Shown one piece after another: positions 54,159 to 63,532 of a stretch of 64,000 nucleotides of DNA. Source of the stretch: Mesorhizobium sp. NBSH29 (GTDB lineage: Bacteria > Pseudomonadota > Alphaproteobacteria > Rhizobiales > Rhizobiaceae). The notes below the pieces were generated by a model that was given only the letters and a program-made list of their open reading frames with translations, had not been told where the DNA came from and did not search any database. The position numbers and the translations under genes were made by a program. The stretch is from the NCBI RefSeq assembly GCF_015500055.1, contig NZ_CP045492.1, positions 1,188,501-1,252,500 on the forward strand. The letters are read 5' to 3'. The first letter of the stretch is position 1, and each line of letters begins with the position of its first letter.

Positions 54159-55751
54159 ATGTTGACCAGACTTAGCTTAATTGCGGCGCTTTCGCTCGGA
54201 ACGGCGACCATCGCGCTAGCGCAGGACGCCACTCCAAAGGATGGTGGAAAATTTGTGTTCATCGCGCCTTACGGCAGTTCCATCACATCGCTCGACATCA
54301 CGGCGACCCCGCATACCCAAGACGAAATCGTCGCCAAGGCGATCAATCGCTCGCTTTACAAATGGAACCCGGAGAGCGGCAAACCTGAGCTCGACCTTGC
54401 GGAATCGGTCGCGACGTCGGACGACGGCAAAACCTATACATACAAGCTTAAAGAGGCGACCTTTCACAATGGCGACAAGCTCGACGCCGATGACCTGATC
54501 TGGTCCTACAACCGTCTCGCTGATCCCAAGAAAGCGTTGCCAGGCGCCGAGCAGATGCTGCAGATTGCTGGCGTCGCCGAATTTCAGGCCGGTAAGGCCG
54601 ACCATGTTTCTGGGTTGAAGAAGATCGACGACAGGACCGTCGAGATCACGGTCAACAACCTAGCCGATCCAGGCTGGAACCTGATGTCGAACTATGCGCC
54701 TATCTATTCCAAGGACTATCCGGAAGATCAGCTTGCCTCCAAGCCGAATGGCCTTGGCCCGTTCAAGCTGACAAACTACGTTCCAGGCTCAAAGGTCGAA
54801 TTCGAGAAGTTTGACGGCTACTTTGAGAAGGGCAAGCCGCACCTCGACAAGCTCGACATCATGCTGATGGGCGAAGCCTCGGCCCGCGACGTTGCCTTCC
54901 GCAACGGGGAGATCGACGCTAACGTTCTCGGCCCGGTACAATATGAGGCCTATGGTCAGGATGCGGCGCTGAAGGACCACATCCTGGAAGTGGCAGAAGT
55001 TTACACCCGCAACATCGGCTTCAACACGAAGGTCGAGGCGTTCAAGGACAAGCGCGTCCGCCAGGCGATCAACTATGCGATCAACAAGGATCTCATCGTC
55101 GAGAAGCTGCTGAAGAACAAGGCCTATTCGGCGGTCTCCTGGCTGCCAGTTTCGTCGCCGGCCTTCGACAAGGACGCCAAGCCCTATGCCTATGATCCGG
55201 AAAAAGCCAAGGAGCTGCTCAAGGAGGCGGGTTTCGAAACTGGCCTCAAGTTCTCGGTAACCGCGACCTCGAATGAAAGCTGGGGCTTGCCGATCGTCGA
55301 GGCAATCATTCCCATGTTGGCAAAAGTAGGCGTGGAAGTCACGACAGACCCGGTGGAAAGCTCTGTCCTGTCCGACAAGATCCTGTCCGACAACTTTGAT
55401 GCATTCATCTGGTCGAACTCGTCGGGTCCCGATCCCCTGAAATTTCTGACCTGCTTCCAGTCAAAGACGTCGCAGACCGCCTGCAACTACGTCAAGTTTA
55501 ACAATGCCGACTTCGACAAATTGATCGAGCAGGCAGGCAACGAAACCGATGCGGCCAAGCAGAACGATCTCCTCCGGCAGGCGAACAACCTGCTGCAGGA
55601 AGAGGCGCCAGTCTGGTTCTTCAACTACAACAAGGCCGTTATGGCCTATCAGCCTTGGGTCCATGGATTGAAGGCGAATGCCATGGAACTCGCGATCCAG
55701 GATTACGAAGACATCTGGATCGATGCCGACGCGCCCGCGTCGCGCAAGTAG
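54159..55751 (+). CDS. Peptide ABC transporter substrate-binding protein
   Basis: A 530-residue periplasmic receptor of the DppA/OppA family (SBP_bac_5). The signal peptide ends at IALAQ. Family segments include DLAESVATSDDGKTYTYKL and FKDKRVRQAINYAINKD. GGGAGG lies about eight bases before the ATG. It is followed by a hairpin and then by two permeases and two ATPases, so the importer is complete. Ligand may be di- to oligopeptides. Confidence 0.93.
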   Translation: MLTRLSLIAALSLGTATIALAQDATPKDGGKFVFIAPYGSSITSLDITATPHTQDEIVAKAINRSLYKWNPESGKPELDLAESVATSDDGKTYTYKLKEATFHNGDKLDADDLIWSYNRLADPKKALPGAEQMLQIAGVAEFQAGKADHVSGLKKIDDRTVEITVNNLADPGWNLMSNYAPIYSKDYPEDQLASKPNGLGPFKLTNYVPGSKVEFEKFDGYFEKGKPHLDKLDIMLMGEASARDVAFRNGEIDANVLGPVQYEAYGQDAALKDHILEVAEVYTRNIGFNTKVEAFKDKRVRQAINYAINKDLIVEKLLKNKAYSAVSWLPVSSPAFDKDAKPYAYDPEKAKELLKEAGFETGLKFSVTATSNESWGLPIVEAIIPMLAKVGVEVTTDPVESSVLSDKILSDNFDAFIWSNSSGPDPLKFLTCFQSKTSQTACNYVKFNNADFDKLIEQAGNETDAAKQNDLLRQANNLLQEEAPVWFFNYNKAVMAYQPWVHGLKANAMELAIQDYEDIWIDADAPASRK

Positions 55752-55767
55752 TGGGGTAGCTTGATTT

Positions 55768-55798
55768 CTGGCGGGACCGCATATGTCAGTCCCGCCAG
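55768..55798 (+). other. Intercistronic hairpin after a solute-binding-protein gene
   Basis: A perfect 10-bp stem (CTGGCGGGAC with GTCCCGCCAG) and an 11-base loop lie in the 84-base gap between the receptor stop and the first permease. There is no U-tract; another member of the repeated binding-protein hairpin arrangement. Confidence 0.65.
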
Positions 55799-55835
55799 TT
55801 CCATAGCGACCGCCCAATGAAAGGCAAAACCGCGG

Positions 55836-56771
55836 ATGTTGCGCTTTATATTTCGCCGCTCGCTGCAGATGATTCCCACATTGCTGGCGGTCGTCCTGAT
55901 CATTTTCGTGATATTCAGCGTTGTTCCAGGCAGTTTCATATCAAGTTTGATGTCCGAGGGGCGTAACGCCACGAATGCGGATGTCATGGCGCACCTGAAC
56001 GCCCAGTTCGGACTGGACAAACCTCTGCTGGTCCGCCTGTGGGATTATCTGTGGGGGCTGGCGCATTTCGACCTTGGAATTTCCTACCGGACCCGCGAAC
56101 CGGTGTGGAACGTTATTGAGCCGCGGCTCTGGCCTTCGATCACACTCGCACTGGCAGCCATGGGTTTTGCCGCAGGGATCGGCATTCCTCTAGGGTTCAT
56201 CGCGGCACTGAAGCCTGGCAGCGTGTTTGATACCGGCACGATGGTACTCGCTATTTCCGGCCTGTCGCTTCCCGAATTCTGGTTCGGCCTTCTCCTGATG
56301 TATTTCTTTGCACTTCAGCTGGGCTGGCTGCCCAGCTTCGGGTACCAGGCCGGCAGCATCCAGTACATCATATTGCCTGCCATCGCGCTCGGCGTATCTC
56401 CGATGGCGCTGCTGGCGCGGACGACGCGGGCGGGTGTTCTGGACGTGATGAACGCCGATTTCGTGCGCACGGCGCGCGCCAAAGGGTTGACCGAGACGCG
56501 TCTGGTGCGCGCCCATGTCACCCGCAACGTTCTGGTACTGATCCTGACCACGCTTGGCCTTCAGATCGGATCGCTCATGGGGCAGGCGATCGTCGTCGAG
56601 AAACTGTTTTCTTGGCCAGGGGTCGGATCGCTTCTGGTCGACAGCGTGTCCACGCGTGACATTCCCGTCGTTCAAGGTGCCGTCATCGTGATCGTGTTAT
56701 GGTTTCTCGTCATCAACATGTTGGTCGATGTCGCCTATGCCGTGATTGACCCGCGCATCAAGGTGGATTGA
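55836..56771 (+). CDS. Peptide ABC transporter permease (DppB type)
   Basis: A 311-residue membrane subunit with six helices and a large periplasmic loop after helix 1. The coupling loop RTARAKGLTETRLVRAHVTRN is typical, as is the late FSWPGVGSLLVDSVSTRDIPVVQG. Starts at ATG 55836, and the DppC-type gene starts three bases after its stop. Confidence 0.93.
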   Translation: MLRFIFRRSLQMIPTLLAVVLIIFVIFSVVPGSFISSLMSEGRNATNADVMAHLNAQFGLDKPLLVRLWDYLWGLAHFDLGISYRTREPVWNVIEPRLWPSITLALAAMGFAAGIGIPLGFIAALKPGSVFDTGTMVLAISGLSLPEFWFGLLLMYFFALQLGWLPSFGYQAGSIQYIILPAIALGVSPMALLARTTRAGVLDVMNADFVRTARAKGLTETRLVRAHVTRNVLVLILTTLGLQIGSLMGQAIVVEKLFSWPGVGSLLVDSVSTRDIPVVQGAVIVIVLWFLVINMLVDVAYAVIDPRIKVD

Positions 56772-56774
56772 TCC

Positions 56775-57596
56775 ATGCGGCTGCGCTTCAATTTTGTCTT
56801 TGGGCTGACGCTGGTACTGATTGTGGTCGTCGCGGCGATCAGCGCAGACTGGATTGCGCCGTACGATCCGATATTCGACGCCGACCTGATGAATTCAGAA
56901 ATGCCTCCCAGCTGGGAACATCTCTTGGGTACGGATGGGCAGGGCCGCGATGTCCTTTCCCGTGTCTTTTACGGCGCGAGGGTGTCGCTGACCGTGGGTC
57001 TTGTCTCACAGTTGATCAACTCGTTCATCGGCACGGCGCTCGGCGTTTCGGCCGGCTATTTCGGTGGCTGGTGGGACGATCTGGTCAACGGGCTGACCAA
57101 CGTGATGCTTGCAATACCGTCGCTGGTCTTTGCACTCGCTATAATGGCGGTGTTGGGGCCGGGCTTGCCAAGCCTCCTGATTGCGCTGGGCCTGACCAAC
57201 TGGTCGTGGACGTGTCGCATCGCCCGCAGTTCTACCCTTTCACTCAAGAGTCAGGGCTTCGTGCAGGCCGCCAAGGCAGCAGGCTTCGGCGATGTCAGCA
57301 TCATGCGAACACAGATATTGCCGAATATCCTTGGTCCGGTGCTGGTCATAGCGACGCTTGGCATAGGCGGTGCGGTGCTGTCGGAGGCGGCGCTTTCGTT
57401 CCTTGGCGTCGGTATCCGCCCACCGCAGCCGAGCTGGGGCAACATGTTGTCCGATGCACGCGAACTGATGCGTGTCGCCCCTTGGGCCGCGGTCTTCCCT
57501 GGCCTCGCGATCTTTACCACGGTCCTTGGCTTTAATCTGCTTGGCGACGGTCTGCGCGACATGCTTGATCCCCATATGAGGACCGCGAGAACATGA
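56775..57596 (+). CDS. Peptide ABC transporter permease (DppC type)
   Basis: A 273-residue membrane subunit with six helices. HLLGTDGQGRDVLSRVFYGARVSL near residue 50 and the coupling loop VQAAKAAGFGDVSIMRTQILPNI are the family hallmarks. Its stop overlaps the next ATG by four bases. Confidence 0.93.
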   Translation: MRLRFNFVFGLTLVLIVVVAAISADWIAPYDPIFDADLMNSEMPPSWEHLLGTDGQGRDVLSRVFYGARVSLTVGLVSQLINSFIGTALGVSAGYFGGWWDDLVNGLTNVMLAIPSLVFALAIMAVLGPGLPSLLIALGLTNWSWTCRIARSSTLSLKSQGFVQAAKAAGFGDVSIMRTQILPNILGPVLVIATLGIGGAVLSEAALSFLGVGIRPPQPSWGNMLSDARELMRVAPWAAVFPGLAIFTTVLGFNLLGDGLRDMLDPHMRTART

Positions 57597-58510
57597 CCGG
57601 TATTTCACCCGATCCGGTCCTGTCGGTACGAGACCTGCGTATCGGCGTTGGCAAGCTGAACGAAATTCTTCACGGCGTCTCCTTCGACATCCTGCCAGGG
57701 GAGACCTATGGGCTCGTCGGCGAATCCGGCTCGGGAAAAAGCATCACTGGCCTGTCGGTCATGGGGCTTTTGAAGCGCCCGCTGGAGGTGACCGGTGGCT
57801 CAATCTTGTTCCAGGGCCAGGATGTGCTCAAGCTTGGCGGCCGCGCCAGGCGCCGCCTGCGCGGCGACCGTATGGCGATGGTGTTTCAAGAGCCCATGAC
57901 GGCGCTCAATCCGCTGGTGACGATTGGCCGCCAGATCGCGGAAATGTTCGTCGTTCATAGGGGGCTTGGATGGTCAGATGCGCATAGGAAAGCCGTCGAA
58001 GCGCTGGAAAGCGTGCGGGTGCCGTCGCCCGAGGAGCGCGCCCGGTCCTTTCCACATCAACTGTCCGGGGGGATGCGCCAGCGCGTCATGGTTGCGATCG
58101 CCCTCGCCTGCCGTCCGGACCTTTTGATTGCAGACGAGCCGACAACCGCGCTGGATGTGACGGTTCAGGCAGGCGTGCTGGAATTGATTGCCGAGCTCTG
58201 CACGGCCGAGGGGACAGCCGTTCTGCTGGTTAGCCACGATCTGGGTGTGATCGCCAATATGTGCCGGCGCGTCGGGGTGATGGATCGGGGGCGGCTAGTC
58301 GAAGAACAGGATACCAGGGCTCTTTTCGAGAATCCGCTGCATCCTTACACCCGCGGCCTGCTTGCTTCGCGCCCTCGGCTAGGTTCGCGGACGCTTGCCG
58401 GGCGTGGCCGCCTGGCCGAACTCGACAAGGTCGTGGCCAGCGCGGAACGCGGTCGCGACACGGCGACGCTGACGACGCCACGCGGTTCGCGTCTGGAGGC
58501 GACAATATGA
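57593..58510 (+). CDS. Peptide ABC transporter ATP-binding protein (DppD type)
   Basis: A 305-residue ATPase. Walker A is GESGSGKS, signature [15 protein letters not shown], Walker [13 protein letters not shown]. The C-terminal oligopeptide extension begins with [12 protein letters not shown]. Its last ~20 residues are short on the Cys motif that binds an iron-sulfur cluster in some DppD proteins. It overlaps both neighbours by four bases. Confidence 0.93.
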   Translation: MTGISPDPVLSVRDLRIGVGKLNEILHGVSFDILPGETYGLVGESGSGKSITGLSVMGLLKRPLEVTGGSILFQGQDVLKLGGRARRRLRGDRMAMVFQEPMTALNPLVTIGRQIAEMFVVHRGLGWSDAHRKAVEALESVRVPSPEERARSFPHQLSGGMRQRVMVAIALACRPDLLIADEPTTALDVTVQAGVLELIAELCTAEGTAVLLVSHDLGVIANMCRRVGVMDRGRLVEEQDTRALFENPLHPYTRGLLASRPRLGSRTLAGRGRLAELDKVVASAERGRDTATLTTPRGSRLEATI

Positions 58511-59457
58511 GTCTGCCCCTTCTGGAAATCCGCGATCTTAACGTCAACTTTCCGATGCAGCGTCGATCGCTGTTCGGGCCGAAGCGAACGCTCCGCGCCG
58601 TACACGGAGTGAGCCTGACCCTGAACGAAGGAGAGTGCCTGTCCATTGTGGGGGAATCCGGCTGCGGAAAATCCACCACCGCCCTGACCGTGATGGGCCT
58701 GCAGGAGCCAACTTCGGGAGAGATACTATTCAAGGGCAAGCCACTGACGGGACCTGGCGCTCCGACCCGGAAGGATCGGGCGCGCATCGCGCAGATGGTG
58801 TTTCAGGATCCCTATGCATCGCTCAATCCGCGCCAGACTATCGGCCGGATGCTGTCCTCACAGCTTGTCCTGCATGGGATAGCCAGGGGCAGCGAAGCCA
58901 GCCACCGCGTCGCTGATATGCTGGTGCGTGTTGGCCTGACATCGGACCATGCCGATCGTTATCCTCATGAGTTTTCGGGGGGGCAACGTCAACGGATCGG
59001 CATCGCTCGGGCGTTGATGCTCGACCCGAAAATTTTGGTGCTGGACGAGCCCGTATCGGCGCTGGACGTATCCATCCAGGCACAGATCATCAATCTGCTG
59101 ATGGATTTGCAGGAAACGCTGGGCCTTAGTTACATTATGATTTCTCACGATCTGAGCGTGGTGGAGCATGTCAGCGACCGCGTCGCGGTCATGTATTTCG
59201 GCCGCGTGGTGGAAGAGGGCGACTGGCATTCGATTTTCAGCCGCCCGACGCACCCCTATACGCGGCGTCTCATCGGTTCGGTTCCCGATCCCGATGCGTT
59301 GCTGACCGGCGCACGCGCCTTGCCTCATGCTGCCGCCGTTCCAGACGCCGCCCGTTTTTCGCCGGACATTTCGCGCCCGCCAAAGCCTGACGAAGAGCCT
59401 GAGCCAAGCGCGCTTATCGAGATCGGCAGCGGCCACCGCGTTCGTCTCGCACAATAG
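58507..59457 (+). CDS. Peptide ABC transporter ATP-binding protein (DppF type)
   Basis: A 316-residue ATPase that pairs with the DppD-type subunit. Walker A is GESGCGKST, signature FSGGQRQRIGIARAL and Walker B ILVLDEPVSALD, with HPYTRRLIGSVPDPD in the C-terminal extension. ATG 58507 is chosen for the overlap with the upstream stop. The M81 peptidase gene starts nine bases after its end. Confidence 0.93.
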   Translation: MSLPLLEIRDLNVNFPMQRRSLFGPKRTLRAVHGVSLTLNEGECLSIVGESGCGKSTTALTVMGLQEPTSGEILFKGKPLTGPGAPTRKDRARIAQMVFQDPYASLNPRQTIGRMLSSQLVLHGIARGSEASHRVADMLVRVGLTSDHADRYPHEFSGGQRQRIGIARALMLDPKILVLDEPVSALDVSIQAQIINLLMDLQETLGLSYIMISHDLSVVEHVSDRVAVMYFGRVVEEGDWHSIFSRPTHPYTRRLIGSVPDPDALLTGARALPHAAAVPDAARFSPDISRPPKPDEEPEPSALIEIGSGHRVRLAQ

Positions 59458-59466
59458 AGACCGCCC

Positions 59467-60999
59467 ATGACGTTTACTGTCCTTACTTGCGAATTCATGC
59501 ACGAGAGCAATACGTTCTCACGCTATCGCACCGACTTGCCGCAGTTCCAGGTGGATACGCTACTCTATGGCGACGAGGCGATCCGCGCCCGGCGTAACGC
59601 TAATACCGAACTCGCTGGGTTCATCGATGTGGCTGATGCGGCGGGCTGGAACGTGATCCATGCGATTTCAGCGCATGCCGTGCCCGGCGGCCGAGTAACA
59701 AAGGCGGCCTATGACCACATTGCCGGTGTCATTGTGGAGGCAGCGCGTGCGAACAAGGGCCGTCTTGACGGCGTACTTCTCGGCCTTCACGGCTCGATGG
59801 TCCCGGATTTCTGCGATGATGGAGAGGGCTACCTGCTGGGCCTCCTGCGGGCAGAGCTTGGGGCAGACATTCCTGTTGCCGCGACGCTAGACCTTCATGC
59901 GATGGTGTCGGAAGACATGGTTCGGAACGCGCAGATCTTTGTGTCCTACAAGACCTATCCGCATGTGGATATGCGGGAAGCCGGGGCACATGCGGCTCGC
60001 ATACTGGATCGTACCATGAGAGGTGAAATCGCGCCGCGAACCGTCAGGGCGCATGTGCCGACGCTGGATGAAGCGAATTCCGGCCGCACCGACATTCCCG
60101 AGACGCGGGCCCTTTATGAGCGTGCGCGCGCGGCCGAGGCTGAGGGCTTACTCGCGGTTTCCGTCAATGCAGCCTTCACGGGAGCCGACGTGTCCTGTGT
60201 CGGTCCCACCGTGCTTGCAACCTATGACAGCCGTGATCCCTTCGCCGAGGTCGCCGCTCGACGTGTGACAGAGGAACTTGCAGACAAGATCTGGCAGGGT
60301 CGGACCATGAAGCGAAACATTTTTATCGAGATCGATGAAGCCACCGCCGAAGCCCTCGCCTGGCGCGGCGACAGGCCGCTTGTCATCGCCGATTATGCCG
60401 ACAATCCGGGCGCTGGCTCCTACGGCGACTCGACCGCGCTGTTGGAGGGCTTGCTCGATGCGGGTGTGAGGGGTGCAGTGCTGGCGCCAATGATCGACCC
60501 TGAAGCAGCGAGGGAATTACACCGCCACAAGGAAGGCGACACCGTGAAGGTAACGATTGGCGGCAAGGGTGATGCCAATTTCGGCGGTGGCCCGCTGACG
60601 GTGGCGGGTGTGGTGGCCAAGCTTTCGGAAGGCACCTACCTCGGCGACGGGCCGATCCAGGGCGGGCTTACCCATAGTTTCGGACCCACCGCCGTAATCA
60701 ATGTCGAAGGCATCGAGGTCCTTGTCGTTTCGGAGGCGCAACAGATGGTGGACCTGCAGCAGTTGCGCGCGTTCGGGATCGAACCGACGGCTCGTCGCAT
60801 CTTGGTGCTGAAGTCGATGCAGCATTTCCGCGCGGCTTTCGAGCCTATAGCGGGCAAGGTCATTGTCTGCGATACGGGCGCGCTAGCGACGCCGCGGGCC
60901 GAGCGGCGTCGCTATGTTCGCGCACCGCGTCCGCTCTGGCCGCTCGACAAGGATTTCGAGCGTCTCATTCGTCCCGCTTCCTTGTCCAACGCTCTATAA
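59467..60999 (+). CDS. M81 family metallopeptidase (MlrC-like)
   Basis: A 510-residue zinc protein of the family of MlrC, which cleaves linearised microcystin and the tetrapeptide product at an unusual (Adda/D-residue) position. Metal ligands are likely in FMHESNTF, TLDLHAMVSED and YKTYPHVDMREAG. DUF1485-type and C-terminal MlrC domains cover residues 1-290 and 300-490. No signal peptide is seen. It is the last gene of the peptide operon and begins nine bases after the DppF-type gene. Substrate here is unknown, and other members act on different peptides. Confidence 0.88.
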   Translation: MTFTVLTCEFMHESNTFSRYRTDLPQFQVDTLLYGDEAIRARRNANTELAGFIDVADAAGWNVIHAISAHAVPGGRVTKAAYDHIAGVIVEAARANKGRLDGVLLGLHGSMVPDFCDDGEGYLLGLLRAELGADIPVAATLDLHAMVSEDMVRNAQIFVSYKTYPHVDMREAGAHAARILDRTMRGEIAPRTVRAHVPTLDEANSGRTDIPETRALYERARAAEAEGLLAVSVNAAFTGADVSCVGPTVLATYDSRDPFAEVAARRVTEELADKIWQGRTMKRNIFIEIDEATAEALAWRGDRPLVIADYADNPGAGSYGDSTALLEGLLDAGVRGAVLAPMIDPEAARELHRHKEGDTVKVTIGGKGDANFGGGPLTVAGVVAKLSEGTYLGDGPIQGGLTHSFGPTAVINVEGIEVLVVSEAQQMVDLQQLRAFGIEPTARRILVLKSMQHFRAAFEPIAGKVIVCDTGALATPRAERRRYVRAPRPLWPLDKDFERLIRPASLSNAL

Positions 61000-61139
61000 C
61001 CACCTGGAGGAGTTTGCGTGCTCAGGTAAGCGGGGACTGCGGATCATCATCCAGAGAATGCCCTGTGGAGGCCAAGGCTGGCCTTGACACCGGCATTGTC
61101 GGAGCGCTCACAGAACTCAACAGAGCGACATATCGAAAA

Positions 61140-62444
61140 ATGACGTCATCCTCACATGTTGGTACCGGCTCGAATGCCGAAGCCGATAGCATACTGCTCG
61201 ATCTGGTTCAGAGGCAGACGTTTCGCTTCTTCTGGGAGGGTGCGCACCCGCTGAGCGGCCTAGCCCGCGATCGCCAGAAGACAACGGGTGACCCTGACAA
61301 CGACCTCGTCGCTGTCGGTGGCTCGGGCTTCGGCATCATGGCGGTCATCGTCGCGGTCGAACGCGGCTGGATCACTCGCCACGCTGCGGTCGGCAGGCTG
61401 GACACGATGCTCTCATTCCTGGAGAGAACGCCGCGCTATCACGGCATGTTCCCGCATTTTATCGACGGTCGGACTGCGGCTACCATTCCGTTCAAGCGCA
61501 AGGACGATGGCGGCGATGTCGTGGAAAGCGCATTCCTGTTTCAGGGGCTTTTGTGCGCCCGCCAGTATTTCGACCAGGAGGTGGCCGCCGAACAAGACCT
61601 GCGGGATCGTATCAATCAATTGTGGCGGGAGGCGGAATGGGACTGGTACACGCGCGGCGGAGAAAACCGTCTCTACTGGCACTGGAGTCCCAATCACGGC
61701 TGGGCGATGAACCGCCTGATCGTCGGCTGGGACGAATGCCTGCTAGCCTTCGTACTTGCCGCAGGCTCCCCGGAACATGCGGTTGACGCCGATGTCTACC
61801 ACGAGGGCTACGCCACGGGACCAGGGTTCCGCAACGGGCAAAGCTATCACGGCATCACCCTGCCGCTCGGCATGCCCTATGGCGGGCCGTTGTTTATCGC
61901 GCACTATTCTTTCTGCAGTCTCGACCCACGCGGGCTGACGGACCGCCATGCGGATTACTGGGAGCAAAACGTCCGCCACACCCGCATCAACCACGCGCAT
62001 TGCGTCGCCAATCCGTACGATCATTCGGGTTATGGGCCGGACTGCTGGGGCCTGACATCCAGCCATGGCCCAAAAGGCTATGTCGCTCATGCGCCCGACA
62101 AGGACCTTGGGGTAATCACGCCAAGCGCGTCTCTGTCGAGCTTTCCCTACGCGCCGGTGGAGGCGATGCGCGCCCTCCGCGGTTTCCTGACAAAGCCGGA
62201 ACGCCGCATCTGGGGTCGGTTCGGCTTCGTCGATGCCTTATGCGAAAACTCCGACTGGTATGCGCGTACCTATCTTGCGATTAACCAGGGGCCGATCATC
62301 ATAATGATCGAGAATTTTCGAACCGGCCTGCTCTGGAACCTGTTCATGAGCGCACCGGAGGTTCGTTCGGGCCTGTTTAAGCTGGGCTTCCAAAGCCCGC
62401 ATCTGTCACAGGCGTCAGTACCGCGCAAACCGGTGCCGACGTGA
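61140..62444 (+). CDS. Glucoamylase-like / GH144-type protein
   Basis: A 434-residue (alpha/alpha)6-barrel protein of the PF10091 'glycoamylase-like' family, to which GH144 endo-beta-1,2-glucanases belong. The N-terminal LVQRQTFRFFWEGAHPLSGLARD and the later RLYWHWSPNHGWAMNRLIVGWDE and INQGPIIIMIENFRTGLLWN are diagnostic. No signal peptide is present, unlike most secreted glucanases. The in-frame TTG at 61014 has GGAGG close by and would add 42 residues that look non-coding; the ATG at 61140 is listed. It follows the M81 gene closely and may be cotranscribed. Confidence 0.8.
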   Translation: MTSSSHVGTGSNAEADSILLDLVQRQTFRFFWEGAHPLSGLARDRQKTTGDPDNDLVAVGGSGFGIMAVIVAVERGWITRHAAVGRLDTMLSFLERTPRYHGMFPHFIDGRTAATIPFKRKDDGGDVVESAFLFQGLLCARQYFDQEVAAEQDLRDRINQLWREAEWDWYTRGGENRLYWHWSPNHGWAMNRLIVGWDECLLAFVLAAGSPEHAVDADVYHEGYATGPGFRNGQSYHGITLPLGMPYGGPLFIAHYSFCSLDPRGLTDRHADYWEQNVRHTRINHAHCVANPYDHSGYGPDCWGLTSSHGPKGYVAHAPDKDLGVITPSASLSSFPYAPVEAMRALRGFLTKPERRIWGRFGFVDALCENSDWYARTYLAINQGPIIIMIENFRTGLLWNLFMSAPEVRSGLFKLGFQSPHLSQASVPRKPVPT

Positions 62445-62622
62445 CTGCGACATCCATGGAGACACAGGAAACTGCGCGAGGCTACAAACAGGGTTGCGGA
62501 ATAGAGGGGTAACGAAGCTGCCTTTAGCCGGGTGGATCGCGCCACCTGTCGCTCAGTCCCTTCCGGCTCTCGCTAGGGTCGTTTATCAACGCCAGGCGAT
62601 AGACCGCCAATGCGGCAGCCCA

Positions 62623-62646
62623 GCGTGCCCCGTTTCCGAGGCACGC
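62623..62646 (-). other. Hairpin just after a solute-binding-protein gene
   Basis: A perfect 7-bp stem (GCGTGCC with GGCACGC) and a 10-base loop lie eight bases beyond the stop of the binding-protein gene at 62654. No U-tract follows. It is weaker than the other four. Confidence 0.5.
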
Positions 62647-62653
62647 CAATGAA

Positions 62654-63454
62654 TTACTGCGCCAGAGGAATCGGCATCACTGTATTGATGGCAGAATCGG
62701 CAGCCGCATCAGCACCCAGCCATTGCTTGTGCAGGGCGGCCATGGTGCCATCCTTCTTGATGGCGTCAATCGCGCCATTCACCTTCTCCAGAAGCGGCGA
62801 GCCCTTCTTCATCATGATGGCAAACTTGTCGCCAGTCGGAATGGCTTCGACCACCTTCATGCCCGGCATCTTCGTAAACGCGAACTGGAAGCCAGCTATG
62901 TCTCCGACCGCTCCATCAAGGCGGGCCGAGGCGACATCGAGCAGCAGTTCTTGCTGGGCGTTGTAGCCACGAAATTCCTTGATGCCATATTTTTCAGTGT
63001 TTTCCTTGATCCAAGCTTCGCCGACCGAAGCAGAGATTGCTCCAATAACCTTGCCCTTCATATCGGCAAGTCCGGTCAGTGTGGTCTTGTCACCGGCGAT
63101 CAGCGCGATATCGCTGTCGTAATAGCCCTGTGTGAACGCTTGGTTCTGGAGCCGTTCATTGGTTATGGAGATGGATGAAATCGCCATATCCACTCGGCCG
63201 GATGCGGTGGCTGCGAACAGCGCCTGAAAGCCAAGGTCTTGGAAAACAATTTCAGCGCCAAGCCGCTTTCCAATCTCCTTGACGAGATCGACCTCGAAAC
63301 CCTCGAAATCACCGCTCTCTGTCTTGTTTTCCCACGGTGGATTGGCTGGATACGCGCCCACATTCAATGTCTCGGCGCTGGCAACAGTCGCCAGACCTAG
63401 ACCGAGGGCAGCGGCGGCAAACGCGCCGATTAGTTTACGACGATGCATCAGCAT
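62654..63454 (-). CDS. Polar amino-acid-binding protein, orphan
   Basis: A 266-residue periplasmic receptor of the family-3 type (glutamine/arginine/general amino acids). The signal peptide ends at VASAE. The mature start LNVGAYPANPPWENKTESGDFEGFEVDL and the VDMAISSISITNERLQNQ segment with its ligand Arg are canonical. No permease or ATPase gene is seen next to it in the window. It is followed by a hairpin, and it lies downstream of an aminotransferase gene on the same strand (79 bases between them). Confidence 0.9.
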   Translation of the reverse strand: MLMHRRKLIGAFAAAALGLGLATVASAETLNVGAYPANPPWENKTESGDFEGFEVDLVKEIGKRLGAEIVFQDLGFQALFAATASGRVDMAISSISITNERLQNQAFTQGYYDSDIALIAGDKTTLTGLADMKGKVIGAISASVGEAWIKENTEKYGIKEFRGYNAQQELLLDVASARLDGAVGDIAGFQFAFTKMPGMKVVEAIPTGDKFAIMMKKGSPLLEKVNGAIDAIKKDGTMAALHKQWLGADAAADSAINTVMPIPLAQ

Positions 63455-63532
63455 GTTGGTTCCCCATTATTACCCTTGCGCGCAACCGCGGCGGGTTTCT
63501 TGTTACAGATCCGATATGACGCGGACCTTTCG

